Positions 28,398 to 36,925 of a DNA stretch of 63,549 nt are shown here, one piece after another. Source of the stretch: Micromonospora alfalfae. GTDB taxonomy: Bacteria; Actinomycetota; Actinomycetes; Mycobacteriales; Micromonosporaceae. How positions within the stretch are numbered: the stretch's first letter is position 1; each line of letters starts with the position of its first letter. Where the stretch lies: assembly GCF_022230925.1 (NCBI RefSeq), contig NZ_JAKKFH010000035.1, forward strand, positions 1-63,549. Direction: 5' to 3'. A model generated the notes under the pieces. It was given only the letters and a program-made list of their open reading frames with translations. It ran no database searches and had not been told where the DNA came from. The position numbers were made by a program, and so were the translations under genes.

Positions 28398-29339
28398 TTA
28401 CGGGCGTCCCACCGTCCACGGCCGGAGCTTGTCGGGGTGGCGTACCGCCCAGATGCGCTTGATCCGGTCGCCTACCACCTCGAAGGCGTACACCGATACG
28501 GTGAGGCCGTCCTGCTGGGCGATCAGGCCGGGTTGGCCGTTGACCAGACGCTCCAGGAGCGTCAGATTCCGAAGTCTGCCCTCGAGGTGGATCAGGGAGC
28601 GGCCGATCTGCTCGGCGCCTTCGATCGGGTGGAGCACGGCGCCGACAATGCCGCCGCCGTCAGCGATCGCCGTGGCGTTGGGGTCGAGGAGGCCGATGAG
28701 GGCGTTGATGTCCTTGGCCTCCCATGCCTGTTTGAAATTCCTGACGATGTCGGCGCGTGGGGCTGTCGAGGTCCCGCGGGTCTGTGCCGCGGCAACGCGA
28801 CGGCGGGCCGAGGAAGCCAACTGCCGGCACGCCGCCGGGGTACGGCCGACAACGTCGCCAACTTCCGCGAAGGAGTAGCGGAAGACGTCGTGCAGGATGA
28901 ACGCGACGCGCTCGGCCGGGGTCATCGATTCGAGTACGACGAGGAAGGCCATGTTGATCGACTCGTCGAGGGTGATGCGGTCGGCCGGGTCGATGGTGGT
29001 GGCGTCGGACCGTCCGCTGATCCACTCTGTGGGTTCGGGTAGCGGCTCGGGGAGCCATTCGCCCACGTAGGTCTCCCGCCTAACCCGCGCCGAGGAGAGC
29101 AGGTTGAGGCAGATCCGGCTGGCGACCTTGGTCAACCAGGCGCCGGGGGATCGGATCGCCTCCTGCTGTTGGTGGGCCATGGCGTACCAGCGGGCATAGG
29201 TCTCTTGGACGGCATCTTCGGCGTCGGCCAGGGAGCCGAGGAGCCGGTAGGCGAGATTGATCAGCTGACGCCGTTCATTCATGACCGCAGTCAGGCTCGG
29301 ATCGGGTCGGGCGTGTCCTGGCTCGGTTCGTCTGGTCAT
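28398..29339 (-). CDS. ECF41-type (SigJ-like) sigma factor with SnoaL-like C-terminus
   Basis: The 313-residue protein has region 2 (LINLAYRLLGSLADAEDAVQ), region 4 (MTPAERVAFILHDVFRYSFAEV) and a C-terminal SnoaL-like domain (FKQAWEAKDINALIGLLDPN, ending RIWAVRHPDKL). ATG 29339 (MTRRTEPGH) has AAGGGAG upstream; the longer frame to 29561 crosses the likely promoter. As in other ECF41 loci, its neighbours are a divergent DoxX gene and an oxidoreductase, which I take as its targets. Paralogue of 18404-19258. Confidence 0.9.
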   Translation of the reverse strand: MTRRTEPGHARPDPSLTAVMNERRQLINLAYRLLGSLADAEDAVQETYARWYAMAHQQQEAIRSPGAWLTKVASRICLNLLSSARVRRETYVGEWLPEPLPEPTEWISGRSDATTIDPADRITLDESINMAFLVVLESMTPAERVAFILHDVFRYSFAEVGDVVGRTPAACRQLASSARRRVAAAQTRGTSTAPRADIVRNFKQAWEAKDINALIGLLDPNATAIADGGGIVGAVLHPIEGAEQIGRSLIHLEGRLRNLTLLERLVNGQPGLIAQQDGLTVSVYAFEVVGDRIKRIWAVRHPDKLRPWTVGRP

Positions 29340-29666
29340 GGTGTCGCCGACTCCCTTCGGTCGCATCTGCCTCACTTGGTTCGACAAGACAGCACCCCGA
29401 ACTGTGAGGTTCGCGCGTCGCCTCACATTCCGAGGCGCCCGGTTGTCGTACCACTGAGACGAACACCCCACCCAGCGGGTCAAAAGCGCAGTGAGACCGT
29501 GACCGTTCCCTCCGTCCCGGCGATCGCACCTGACCGGAACCCTGGCCCGTCCCGACGGCACCGACTACACCGCCGGCGTGGACAGCTGCTTCCGGCCCCG
29601 GCTGTGTACTGCCACTGCGAGCCTGCAATTTCCAACACATCAGACCGATTTGACGAGGCGACTGAG

Positions 29667-30329
29667 ATGCGAACTGAAGCGACCAGAAAGTTCCAGGAAG
29701 CGACCGACGAGAAGTTGGCGACCGTCACACGAAGCAGCTGGACCTGGAGCCGGATCCGCGCCATCGCCTTTTGGGCCACGACGTTTGTAATCGTTTTCGA
29801 GTTGGCTGCTGGATCCGTGTGGAACCTGCTGACGATCGAATGGGTGGAAGTGCAGTTGCACCACCTGGGGTACCCGCACTTCTTCGCCTACATTCTCGGC
29901 GCGTGGCAGGCTGGCGCGGCCGTCGCGATCATCGCGCCCGGGCTCCCGCTGCTCAAGGAATGGGCGTACGTGGGCGCTCTCTTCCTGTGGTCGGGTGCCG
30001 TGGCGTCGCATCTGGCAGTCGGTGACGGTCTCAAGTCGTGGTGGGTGCCGTTGATGTTCGGCACGTGCGCCATCGCGTCGTGGGTGCTGAGGCCAGCCGA
30101 CCGCCGGCTTCCGGAGACTCGGGTCCGTCGGGCCGGCCGTGCCGACGCTGGACCGGATGGCGTCGGACCCTTGGAGATCCGTCCCCGCACCTGGGCAACC
30201 CGTCCTCGCGCTTGGGTTGTCCCGATCGGTCTCATCGTTGTTCTGTATGCCGTCTCGTTCCTGACGCTGCCCGTGATGGAAGACGTCATGCGCGAGCAGG
30301 CAGTTGAGCTCGGCTGGATCGACAGGTAA
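29667..30329 (+). CDS. DoxX-family membrane protein
   Basis: ATG 29667 (MRTEATRKFQEATDEKL) with GAGG upstream gives 220 residues with a cytoplasmic helix followed by four or five membrane segments (AIAFWATTFVIVFELAAGSV, YILGAWQAGAAVAIIAPGL, WAYVGALFLWSGAVASHLAV, IGLIVVLYAVSFLTL). The core matches DoxX-like proteins with an extra C-terminal helix. It is divergent from the ECF41-type sigma gene and upstream of an NDH-2-like oxidoreductase, a typical target arrangement. Confidence 0.82.
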   Translation: MRTEATRKFQEATDEKLATVTRSSWTWSRIRAIAFWATTFVIVFELAAGSVWNLLTIEWVEVQLHHLGYPHFFAYILGAWQAGAAVAIIAPGLPLLKEWAYVGALFLWSGAVASHLAVGDGLKSWWVPLMFGTCAIASWVLRPADRRLPETRVRRAGRADAGPDGVGPLEIRPRTWATRPRAWVVPIGLIVVLYAVSFLTLPVMEDVMREQAVELGWIDR

Positions 30330-30536
30330 CGAGTAGGCCTCGACGTTGCGCGACGGTTCCTCGCCCGGTCGTGGACGCACGACATCCGTGTCAGAACCGT
30401 TCAGGACGCTAGGTGATGCCACGGCTGACAGATCGCGCAGCACCCCGCAGTGCCGTGGAAGATCACGCCTGCACTGGAAGACGGTCACGAATCTGCCCCG
30501 TCACCCGTCAACCAGCGCATATCAAAGGAGACGACC

Positions 30537-31658
30537 ATGACTCACCGCCTGGTGGTACTCGGCGCCGGGTACGCGGGCCTCGGCGCCGCCAGGCGCGCCG
30601 CCCGCCGGCTGCGCCGCACCGACGTCGAGGTTACGCTGATCAACGCCACCGACCGATTCGTGGAACGAATCCGGTTGCACCAGCTCGCCGCAGGGCAGGC
30701 CCTGCGAGACCGGCCGCTGCGAACCATGCTGGACGGTGCCGACGTGAAACTCGTCGTGGCCCGGGTCACCGCCATCGACGTCGACGCCAGGATCGTCCGA
30801 CTGGACGCCGAGCCGTACACGGTCGGTTACGACACCTTGGTGTACGCACTGGGCAGTGGCGCGGACGTCAGCTGCGTGCCGGGGGTACGGCAGCACGCGT
30901 TCACGATCGCCGAGGCGGCTCAGGCGCAGCGGCTCCGGTCGCATCTGCTCGGTGCCTCGGCCGGCGATGTCGTTACCGTCGTCGGCGGTGGCCTGACCGG
31001 CATCGAGGCCGCCACCGAGCTTGCCGAGGCATATCCGGGGCTACGGATCGAACTGGTGACGAATGACGCCGTCGGTGGTTGGCTGTCTCCGCCCGCCAGG
31101 CGCCACCTCGGACGGGCGTTCGACCGGATGGGCATTGGCGTCCACCAGGGTGTTCAGGTCGAGATGGTCTCGGCGGCAGGCCTGCGCCTCGACGACGGGC
31201 GGGATCTCGACGCGGAGGTCGTCGTATGGACGGCAGGTTTCCGGGTGTCCGCGCTGGCCGATCGGGCCGGTCTCGCCGTCGACGGCCGTGGCCGGATGAT
31301 CGTTGACGAGACCTGCCGATCGGTGTCGCACCCGCAGGTGTACGGGATCGGTGACGCCGCGGCGGCACCCGCATTCGGCGGTGAGACCCGGATGTCCTGC
31401 CAGACCGGCCTTCCGATGGGTCTGTACGTGGCAGACGCGATCGCGGCCGTGCTGGACGGACGGACGCCGCGGTCGCTTCGGATCCGCTACGTCTGGCAGA
31501 ACATCAGCCTCGGCCGACGGGACGGGATCACCCAGTTCACCCGAGCCGATGACACCCCGATCGATGCGGTACTCACCGGCCGGACCGCCATCGCCTTCAA
31601 GGAGGCGATCAGCCGCAGCACGATGCACCGCCTGCGCCACCCCGGCCCCGTGCGCTGA
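30537..31658 (+). CDS. NDH-2-like FAD/NAD(P)H oxidoreductase
   Basis: The 373-residue flavoprotein has an N-terminal FAD motif VVLGAGYAGLGAARRAA, an NAD(P)H-binding motif VVGGGLTGIEAATELAE in the middle, and the second FAD motif YGIGDAAAAP. The layout matches type II NADH dehydrogenases and carotenoid- or thiol-type pyridine nucleotide oxidoreductases. No redox CxxxxC pair is visible, arguing against a disulfide reductase. ATG 30537 has AAAGGAG nine bases upstream. It follows a DoxX gene, and DoxX proteins often act with such enzymes against oxidative stress. Confidence 0.88.
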   Translation: MTHRLVVLGAGYAGLGAARRAARRLRRTDVEVTLINATDRFVERIRLHQLAAGQALRDRPLRTMLDGADVKLVVARVTAIDVDARIVRLDAEPYTVGYDTLVYALGSGADVSCVPGVRQHAFTIAEAAQAQRLRSHLLGASAGDVVTVVGGGLTGIEAATELAEAYPGLRIELVTNDAVGGWLSPPARRHLGRAFDRMGIGVHQGVQVEMVSAAGLRLDDGRDLDAEVVVWTAGFRVSALADRAGLAVDGRGRMIVDETCRSVSHPQVYGIGDAAAAPAFGGETRMSCQTGLPMGLYVADAIAAVLDGRTPRSLRIRYVWQNISLGRRDGITQFTRADDTPIDAVLTGRTAIAFKEAISRSTMHRLRHPGPVR

Positions 31659-31831
31659 GGGGAAGATTCGGCAGTGGTGTCGGTCATCGTGGAGGTGACG
31701 TTGTGGCGCACGCTGACGGCAAGCATGACGTGGCTGATGCCGATCGTTTCCTTCCCGCCGACCCCTACTAACCAAGATCGCCGGGAACGCCGTTAGCAAG
31801 GCATTCCCGAGCTGGCGTCATCGGTGTACCT

Positions 31832-31933
31832 CTACCCGTCACCCACCGGCGACCTCGAGGCGGCGAGCGTCAGGGACGCAGCGCCGGTGAGCACCGCCGC
31901 GACCAGTCCGGACAGGATGTATCGAGATTTCAC
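31832..31933 (-). CDS. Small signal-peptide-like ORF (33 aa)
   Basis: GTG 31933 with a strong AGGAAGGACC site gives VKSRYILSGLVAAVLTGAAS followed by LTLAASRSPVGDG and a stop. This is a complete Sec signal peptide (basic start, hydrophobic core, small residues before the cleavage site) with almost nothing after it. It is either a truncated secreted protein or a very small secreted peptide. The rest of 31659-32003 is empty. Confidence 0.4.
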   Translation of the reverse strand: MKSRYILSGLVAAVLTGAASLTLAASRSPVGDG

Positions 31934-32003
31934 GAGGTCCTTCCTGATGGTCAACAGGGTGATCGTCCTGATGGGTTGAAGTGGCAGGCAGCGCGGGATG
32001 CCG

Positions 32004-33554
32004 TTACTGGACGGGAACCTGGAAATCGCGGAACGGGCCGATCTTGACCTTGAGGGTGGCGGCGGTGTCGGGCAGGGCGAAGAGGTTCCAGAACTCGCGG
32101 GTCTGGCCCGGTGGGAACTTCTCGGTGCTGATGCGGACGCCGGAGACGGCTGTGCATGCGCAGTAGAAGTCCACGCCGTCGTCGGTGGGGACCTCGATGC
32201 GGCCGGGCAGGTACTGGCGGCGGGCCACGAGGTCGGTCACGCGGACGTTGGTGGCGGCCTGGTATTTGTACGCCTCCCAGTCCTGAGCGTGGTGTAGGTC
32301 TCTGAACCAGGCGTCGGACGAGCCCTCATTGGTGATCTTGTAGGTGAGCAGGCCGAGGCCTCCGGGTAGCCGGCGCAGGCCGGTGACCTCCATCGCGATG
32401 GGCTGACCGTCGGCCCTGGCGCTGCCGGTCAGGTCGGTCGCGCCGGTGGTGGTCGTGGCCACCGGTTCCTGGGCAGCGGGTTGAGGTTTGGGGAAGGTCA
32501 CCGTGACGCGGCGATTGCGGCGTTTTCCCTCGTCGCTGTCGTTGCTGTAGAGCGGGCGGCGTGAGCCGTACCCCTCGGTTTGGAAGCGGACCCCGTCTCT
32601 GGTCAGCAGCGCGGACAGGGCGTGTTGTACAGCCTGGGCGCGGCGCAGCGAGAGTGGGTCGTTGATGGCGTCAGTGCCGGAGGAGTCGGCGTGGCCCGCC
32701 ACGGTCACCACCGTGGCGGGCGAGGCGTCGATGAGCTTCGCCGTGCGGGCCATGACCGACCTGGCTTTGGGGGTGAGGGTGGCCTTGTCCACCGCGAACA
32801 GCACGTCGGCGGAGAGGTTGACCTGCAGGTCCTTGCCGTCGTCGGCGGTCTCCTCCGACTTGTCCAGTGATTCGGAGGGGAGGATGAGGCGGCGGGTGAC
32901 CGGGGTGACGGGTTCGGCATCGGGGTCGGGAAAGTCACCGACCGGAGCTTCGTCGCTGATGGGCACGTCGAGCATCGGCGGGCCCACTGGGGTGACGACG
33001 ACGGTCGTCGCGGGGTTGCCCGACGGCGCGGGCAGCACCGCGTAGACGGTGATCGACCGGCCGGGGTCGATGAAATGGCCGAGGCCGTCGCGGTCCAGGC
33101 CACTGCACAGACAGGGGGATCCGGCGGGTTTGTACGGCAGGAGCCAGGTGCGGGCCTGCGCGTCAAGGATGCCGATGCCGGAGGCCCACTTGATCTCGCC
33201 AAGCGGGCGCGTGTGGTCGCCCATCTCGCCAGCCCAGGACAGACGCTTCTCTGTGCCGGTGTTGGACAGGCGAATCTGAGCGATGAGGTGCCTGCCCTCG
33301 ACGCGGTTGAGGCCGACGACCTCGACCTTCAGGTTCTCGGTCATGGTGCTGCGGGTTTCGGCCAGGGCCGTGCCGGTGGTGGCGGTGGAGGTGGAGGTGG
33401 CGGACGGAGTGTTTGAGGCGGGCGGCGGCGGGGAGTCCTTGTTCGGCGGTCCCCCGCACCCGATCATTGCCAGGGTGAGTACGGCGCTCAGGGCCAGCCT
33501 CCGGCTAGACCTGGGGGAGGCGTCCTGACGTCGGAAATGACGGAGCTTGGTCAT
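32004..33554 (-). CDS. OmpA-domain lipoprotein with duplicated flanking domains
   Basis: ATG 33554 gives 516 residues with a lipobox (LAMIGC, Cys33) and a Ser/Thr/Pro-rich linker. A beta-rich domain follows (from KVEVVGLNRVEG, with CLCSG), then an OmpA/MotB peptidoglycan-binding domain (DVLFAVDKATLTPKA, VTVAGHADSSG, SLRRAQAVQHAL, EGKRRNRRVTVTF). A second domain similar to the first (from AMEVTGLRRLPGG, with FYCACTA and the GPF end) completes it. OmpA domains grip the peptidoglycan Asp and DAP residues; the Asp and Arg of the usual motif are present. Role probably envelope anchoring. It stands alone. Confidence 0.82.
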   Translation of the reverse strand: MTKLRHFRRQDASPRSSRRLALSAVLTLAMIGCGGPPNKDSPPPPASNTPSATSTSTATTGTALAETRSTMTENLKVEVVGLNRVEGRHLIAQIRLSNTGTEKRLSWAGEMGDHTRPLGEIKWASGIGILDAQARTWLLPYKPAGSPCLCSGLDRDGLGHFIDPGRSITVYAVLPAPSGNPATTVVVTPVGPPMLDVPISDEAPVGDFPDPDAEPVTPVTRRLILPSESLDKSEETADDGKDLQVNLSADVLFAVDKATLTPKARSVMARTAKLIDASPATVVTVAGHADSSGTDAINDPLSLRRAQAVQHALSALLTRDGVRFQTEGYGSRRPLYSNDSDEGKRRNRRVTVTFPKPQPAAQEPVATTTTGATDLTGSARADGQPIAMEVTGLRRLPGGLGLLTYKITNEGSSDAWFRDLHHAQDWEAYKYQAATNVRVTDLVARRQYLPGRIEVPTDDGVDFYCACTAVSGVRISTEKFPPGQTREFWNLFALPDTAATLKVKIGPFRDFQVPVQ

Positions 33555-33824
33555 GATCCTCGTTTGCGGTCGGTGCGGTTGGTCGCGGGTGGACCCAGGG
33601 TGGCGCAGCAGGTTCTTACGCACGGGGTCGTTCGGATCGGGCGGCGTCCGTTGTTCCGGCCTATGCCCGACTCCTGGCTTTCAACCTTGGTCTCACCACA
33701 CGCACTCGACGAAGCTCCACCCCGTTTTGTGACAGCCACGAGCCACGACCACCTCCGCGCCGGGGCTATCCAGGGTGAAGGTTGCCGGCGCATCCTGTAG
33801 CGCTCACTACAACTAGAACGATCG

Positions 33825-33971
33825 CTACGGGTAGATTTGTGGCGACGGCATCGTCAAGATCGCGGCGCGGTCCTTGGCGCAGCACCCCACGAGCGACAAG
33901 GCCCCGACGAGAACGACGACCGCGCCGGCCACAATCGCGCTCACTGTCGGCGCTTCCGCCGCCGCCACCAT
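33825..33971 (-). CDS. Possible small membrane or lipoprotein-like ORF (48 aa)
   Basis: The frame from ATG 33971 reads MVAAAEAPTVSAIVAGAVVV and then a lipobox-like LSLVGCC and a short polar tail. It could be a small membrane protein, but the ribosome site is poor and there is no known family. The rest of 33555-34158 shows nothing I can assign. Confidence 0.25.
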   Translation of the reverse strand: MVAAAEAPTVSAIVAGAVVVLVGALSLVGCCAKDRAAILTMPSPQIYP

Positions 33972-34158
33972 GCCGCGCCAGCCGCACCAAGTCGGCTTAT
34001 TGCGACGGCAACACCGCGCATCTCCGTCATCCTTACTCCTCAGCAAGCTCGGCGTGTGTCTGTGCCGTCACGATCGCGAACCACGTGTCCGAGGTGGTCC
34101 GGTCGAACGCAACCGAACATCGGACGCCCTCGAGGAGCCGTGGCAGTACTCTGCTGAT

Positions 34159-34365
34159 GTGACGGTGAGTGACCCGATCCCAGCTCTGCGCGATCGACTC
34201 CGCGCGCTACGGCGGCAGGTGGGCTCTCCGACGCTGCGGGCCATCGCCGTAGCGGCCGACCGGAACGGGCAATACTTACCGAAGTCGACCCTCAGCGAGG
34301 CCATACGATCGGCGAACATCAATCGAAAGGCGTCCGACGTCCCACACAGGAGGTGTCGTGCCTGA
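34159..34365 (+). CDS. Short HTH-like protein or N-terminal remnant (XRE-type)
   Basis: GTG 34159 gives 68 residues: ALRDRLRALRRQVGSPTLRA, then an AIAVAADR helix and a KSTLSEAIR recognition-helix-like stretch. This resembles the N-terminal HTH of actinobacterial regulators and STAND proteins that open with LRxLRxxAGSPSxRxLA. The protein stops right after the domain, so it is either a stand-alone small DNA-binding protein or a remnant. Its stop overlaps the start of the next gene by 8 bp, which suggests co-translation. Confidence 0.45.
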   Translation: MTVSDPIPALRDRLRALRRQVGSPTLRAIAVAADRNGQYLPKSTLSEAIRSANINRKASDVPHRRCRA

Positions 34366-35566
34366 CCTGATCGTGACGCTCCAGCGGCGGATTGACGTAA
34401 ATGCCCTGCGCGCCGTCAACACCTACCAGCGCGAGGTGCCCGAGTACGCGTCGCCGTCACCGGAGCAGCTCGCGCACATGCTCGACTTCGCGCGTTTCAT
34501 CCGACGGGTGAGTCTGGAGCGCGTACGGGACGACACGTCGCTCGACGAGGACGACCTGGCGGCCATCGGCGACGTCGGCCGACGACGAGGCGAGGATCGG
34601 CTCTCGCTGGCGTCGCAGCGGCAGGCGCTCAGCACCCATACCGCACTGATGCTGCGCGATGTGGTGGAGACCGCTGCTCCGGCTAACACCGAGGACGTGC
34701 TCCACATGGCCAACTGGCTCGGGCGGGAGGGCAACCGAGCCCGCTGCGCCTACCTGGACGGGTACCTTGGTGGCGTCGCACAGACCTGGTCGATGTCGGC
34801 TCAGGTCCAGTTGCTCGCGCGGTCGCTGCTGGCCGACGAACCACCGCCGGTGGGCATCGCTCGGGCGGCCGGCGTACGTCTCGGGCATCGGTGGCTAGTG
34901 ACGGTTGTTCGGTTCGACCCGCCGGGCCTGGCCGCCCCGGAGCGGAAACGCATCGTCGCGACAGCCCTGGCGTCCTGGCGGATCCCGATGTCCTGGCTCG
35001 GGCCGGCGGAGTTGGTACTGGTCACGCCGGCATCGGTCGACGCACCGGCGGCCACCTCGGCTTGGCTCGTCGACGGTGGGGTCCACGGTCGGGTGGCGGA
35101 TCGCACCCTGGACCTGGTCCGTGGCGTCGCCGTGGACTCCGGCCGTGGGTGCGCTGCCGGCGCGGCCCTCGGAGCGGTGGGCCAGCTGGCCGGTGTGCTG
35201 GACCAGGCTCGACAGATCAGCCGATTGACGTCGGCGGAGCGCAGACCCCAGCACCTCTACAGCGTCGCGGACAGGTTCGTCGAACTCGGAGCCGCCCACT
35301 CGCCACACATGGACAGTTGGCTGCGGGAGCTCGTCACCCGACTCGAAGCCGGTCCGGACCTGATCCGCACCCTCGACGCGTACTACCTGCACGACATGTC
35401 CCGACCGGCGACGGCACGGGCGCTGGGCGTCCACGCCCGCACGCTCGACTATCGCCTACGGCGCGTCCAAGAGCTGATCGGGCTGCGTCCCGCCTCGACC
35501 CGCGGCGTGCGGATCCTGACCGCCGCCGTCGCCTGGACGATCGCCGATCGGCTGCGGCAGGCTTGA
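34358..35566 (+). CDS. PucR/CdaR-family transcriptional regulator
   Basis: The 402-residue soluble protein ends in a PucR-type helix-turn-helix (LDAYYLHDMSRPATARALGV, HARTLDYRLRRVQELIG). The N-terminal 150 residues are helical, and a GGDEF-like/PucR central domain lies between (from GHRWLVTVVRFD). GTG 34358 follows AGGAGG at ideal spacing. Family members control purine, sugar or secondary metabolism genes after sensing a small ligand. No obvious target is adjacent, and the convergent secreted protein is separated by a terminator. Confidence 0.85.
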   Translation: MPDLIVTLQRRIDVNALRAVNTYQREVPEYASPSPEQLAHMLDFARFIRRVSLERVRDDTSLDEDDLAAIGDVGRRRGEDRLSLASQRQALSTHTALMLRDVVETAAPANTEDVLHMANWLGREGNRARCAYLDGYLGGVAQTWSMSAQVQLLARSLLADEPPPVGIARAAGVRLGHRWLVTVVRFDPPGLAAPERKRIVATALASWRIPMSWLGPAELVLVTPASVDAPAATSAWLVDGGVHGRVADRTLDLVRGVAVDSGRGCAAGAALGAVGQLAGVLDQARQISRLTSAERRPQHLYSVADRFVELGAAHSPHMDSWLRELVTRLEAGPDLIRTLDAYYLHDMSRPATARALGVHARTLDYRLRRVQELIGLRPASTRGVRILTAAVAWTIADRLRQA

Positions 35567-35581
35567 CGGGGCCGGGCGTAC

Positions 35582-35618
35582 CCGGCCGGCCCCCGCTGGC
35601 ACTGCGGTGGCCGGCCGG
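35582..35618. terminator. Bidirectional terminator
   Basis: A perfect 10-bp repeat CCGGCCGGCC/GGCCGGCCGG, extendable by an inner CCGC/GCGG, lies between the convergent stops at 35566 and 35638 and is followed by TTTGATCC on the plus strand. Confidence 0.7.
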
Positions 35619-35637
35619 TTTGATCCGTGCGGCCTCC

Positions 35638-36225
35638 TCAGCAGGTGACCTGCACGATGGGCGACTGTGTTGTCAGCGTCAGTGACGGTGGGTAGTAGCC
35701 GCCGGGAGCGGTGTACGTGTGGATGCCCTTGGTGACGTAGTAGTTCGGCACACTCTGGCAGATCGTGAAGGCGACACCGGTGTACGTTTTGTTCCCCGGG
35801 CCGGAGTTCAGGCTTCCGACCGACACCAGGTAGAAGCCGCTGCCTGGGACGTACTGGTACAACTCGGCCTGAGCACCGATGTACGGAATTGGCGCGTCAC
35901 ACCACGAATCCGCCTTGCCGTCGATGCTGCCCGGGATGCCGTTGCCGCCGGTCGACGCATGTGGATACTGGGCCCGCGCGGTGCAGGTGATCACATTCTC
36001 GGCGGCTGCCGCGACCGGTTTACGAGTGGTCGGCTTCCGGCTGAACGTAGGTGTTACCGCTACGACCTGCCCTCCGGCCAGAGCCTCCGCCGCATCGAGC
36101 ACCGGCTGGGGGATCGCCCCGGCAGCCATCGCAGACCCTGCTGCACTGGCCGGAGAAGCAACGGCGGCCACGGAGACCGCCAGCAGTGCGGCAAGCCCGA
36201 TGCCGAGCACGTGACGTCTGAGCAT
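35638..36225 (-). CDS. Secreted protein of unknown function
   Basis: The 195-residue protein has a Sec signal peptide (MLRRHVLGIGLAALLAVSVA, cleavage near ASPASAAG) and a mature part with four Cys residues, likely forming disulfides (ITCTARAQY, SWCDAPIPY, TICQSVPNYY and the C-terminal VTC). The beta-type sequence is rich in Tyr and Gly. I know similar small secreted proteins in actinomycetes but not their job. AGGAGGGG lies directly before ATG 36225. It is monocistronic. Confidence 0.75.
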   Translation of the reverse strand: MLRRHVLGIGLAALLAVSVAAVASPASAAGSAMAAGAIPQPVLDAAEALAGGQVVAVTPTFSRKPTTRKPVAAAAENVITCTARAQYPHASTGGNGIPGSIDGKADSWCDAPIPYIGAQAELYQYVPGSGFYLVSVGSLNSGPGNKTYTGVAFTICQSVPNYYVTKGIHTYTAPGGYYPPSLTLTTQSPIVQVTC

Positions 36226-36637
36226 CTTCCCCTCCTACAATCATTCCCCGCAGTAGCAGGGGAATCGGAAAAACATGGTGGGGAAACTATTCAGCGACGG
36301 GCGTGCCGACGTCTTCGTGAACGATCGCAAACCTTCCCCCTAATCGACGCCTGACTTGTCATGACGCACAACGGCCGGCACCGCACCGTGACATGTGGAC
36401 TGATGTTCCCCGGGCGGACGATCGTTGGGCTTCGGCCGCTGGCGAACGCGGGAACCGCTCGGCTGGTCGGGCGCGCGACTGGCCACCACCGATCTGGCCA
36501 CCACGATCGAGACGTTGAGGGCAACCGGCGACGGCGACATCGCCTTGGTCGGAGGCTCCGCACTGGCCCGGGCCGCGACCCGGGCAAGCGCCGGAATCGT
36601 GAACACGATGCCCTGCCCCTCGGCGCACGACCGCGCC

Positions 36638-36793
36638 CGCAACCGACATCGCAGCGGCATCGCCTGGTCCAAAAGCACCGTCCGCGTCATCCTCACCAAC
36701 CCCCGCTACACCGGCCGGCAGGTCTGGAACAAGCCCCGTACCGACGAAGTCCTCCTCACGCTGAGCGGCTGGCGGCGCCCTGACCGTCGCTAG
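36638..36793 (+). pseudogene. Serine recombinase, internal fragment
   Basis: The stretch RNRHRSGIAWSKSTVRVILT followed by NPRYTGRQVWNKPRTDEVLL is the conserved middle of large serine recombinases (recombinase domain). Before and after it the sequence is unrelated, and the frame stops at 36793. The catalytic N-terminal domain is absent. Confidence 0.7.
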
Positions 36794-36925
36794 CGAGTTG
36801 CAGATGCCTCGAAAACCGACGCTGTCCGTGTTCATCACATGACTTGAGGTGATGATGGCCAAAGTTACGCTGCCCTGACGTGCGCGAGCGAGCCGAGCTT
36901 TGCCGATTCCGGAGGTGCCACCACG

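Noticed and set aside
36841..36880. Short AT-richer stretch resembling an insertion-sequence end after the serine recombinase fragment
   Set aside because: No matching inverted end could be found within the neighbourhood, so an IS boundary is not supported.
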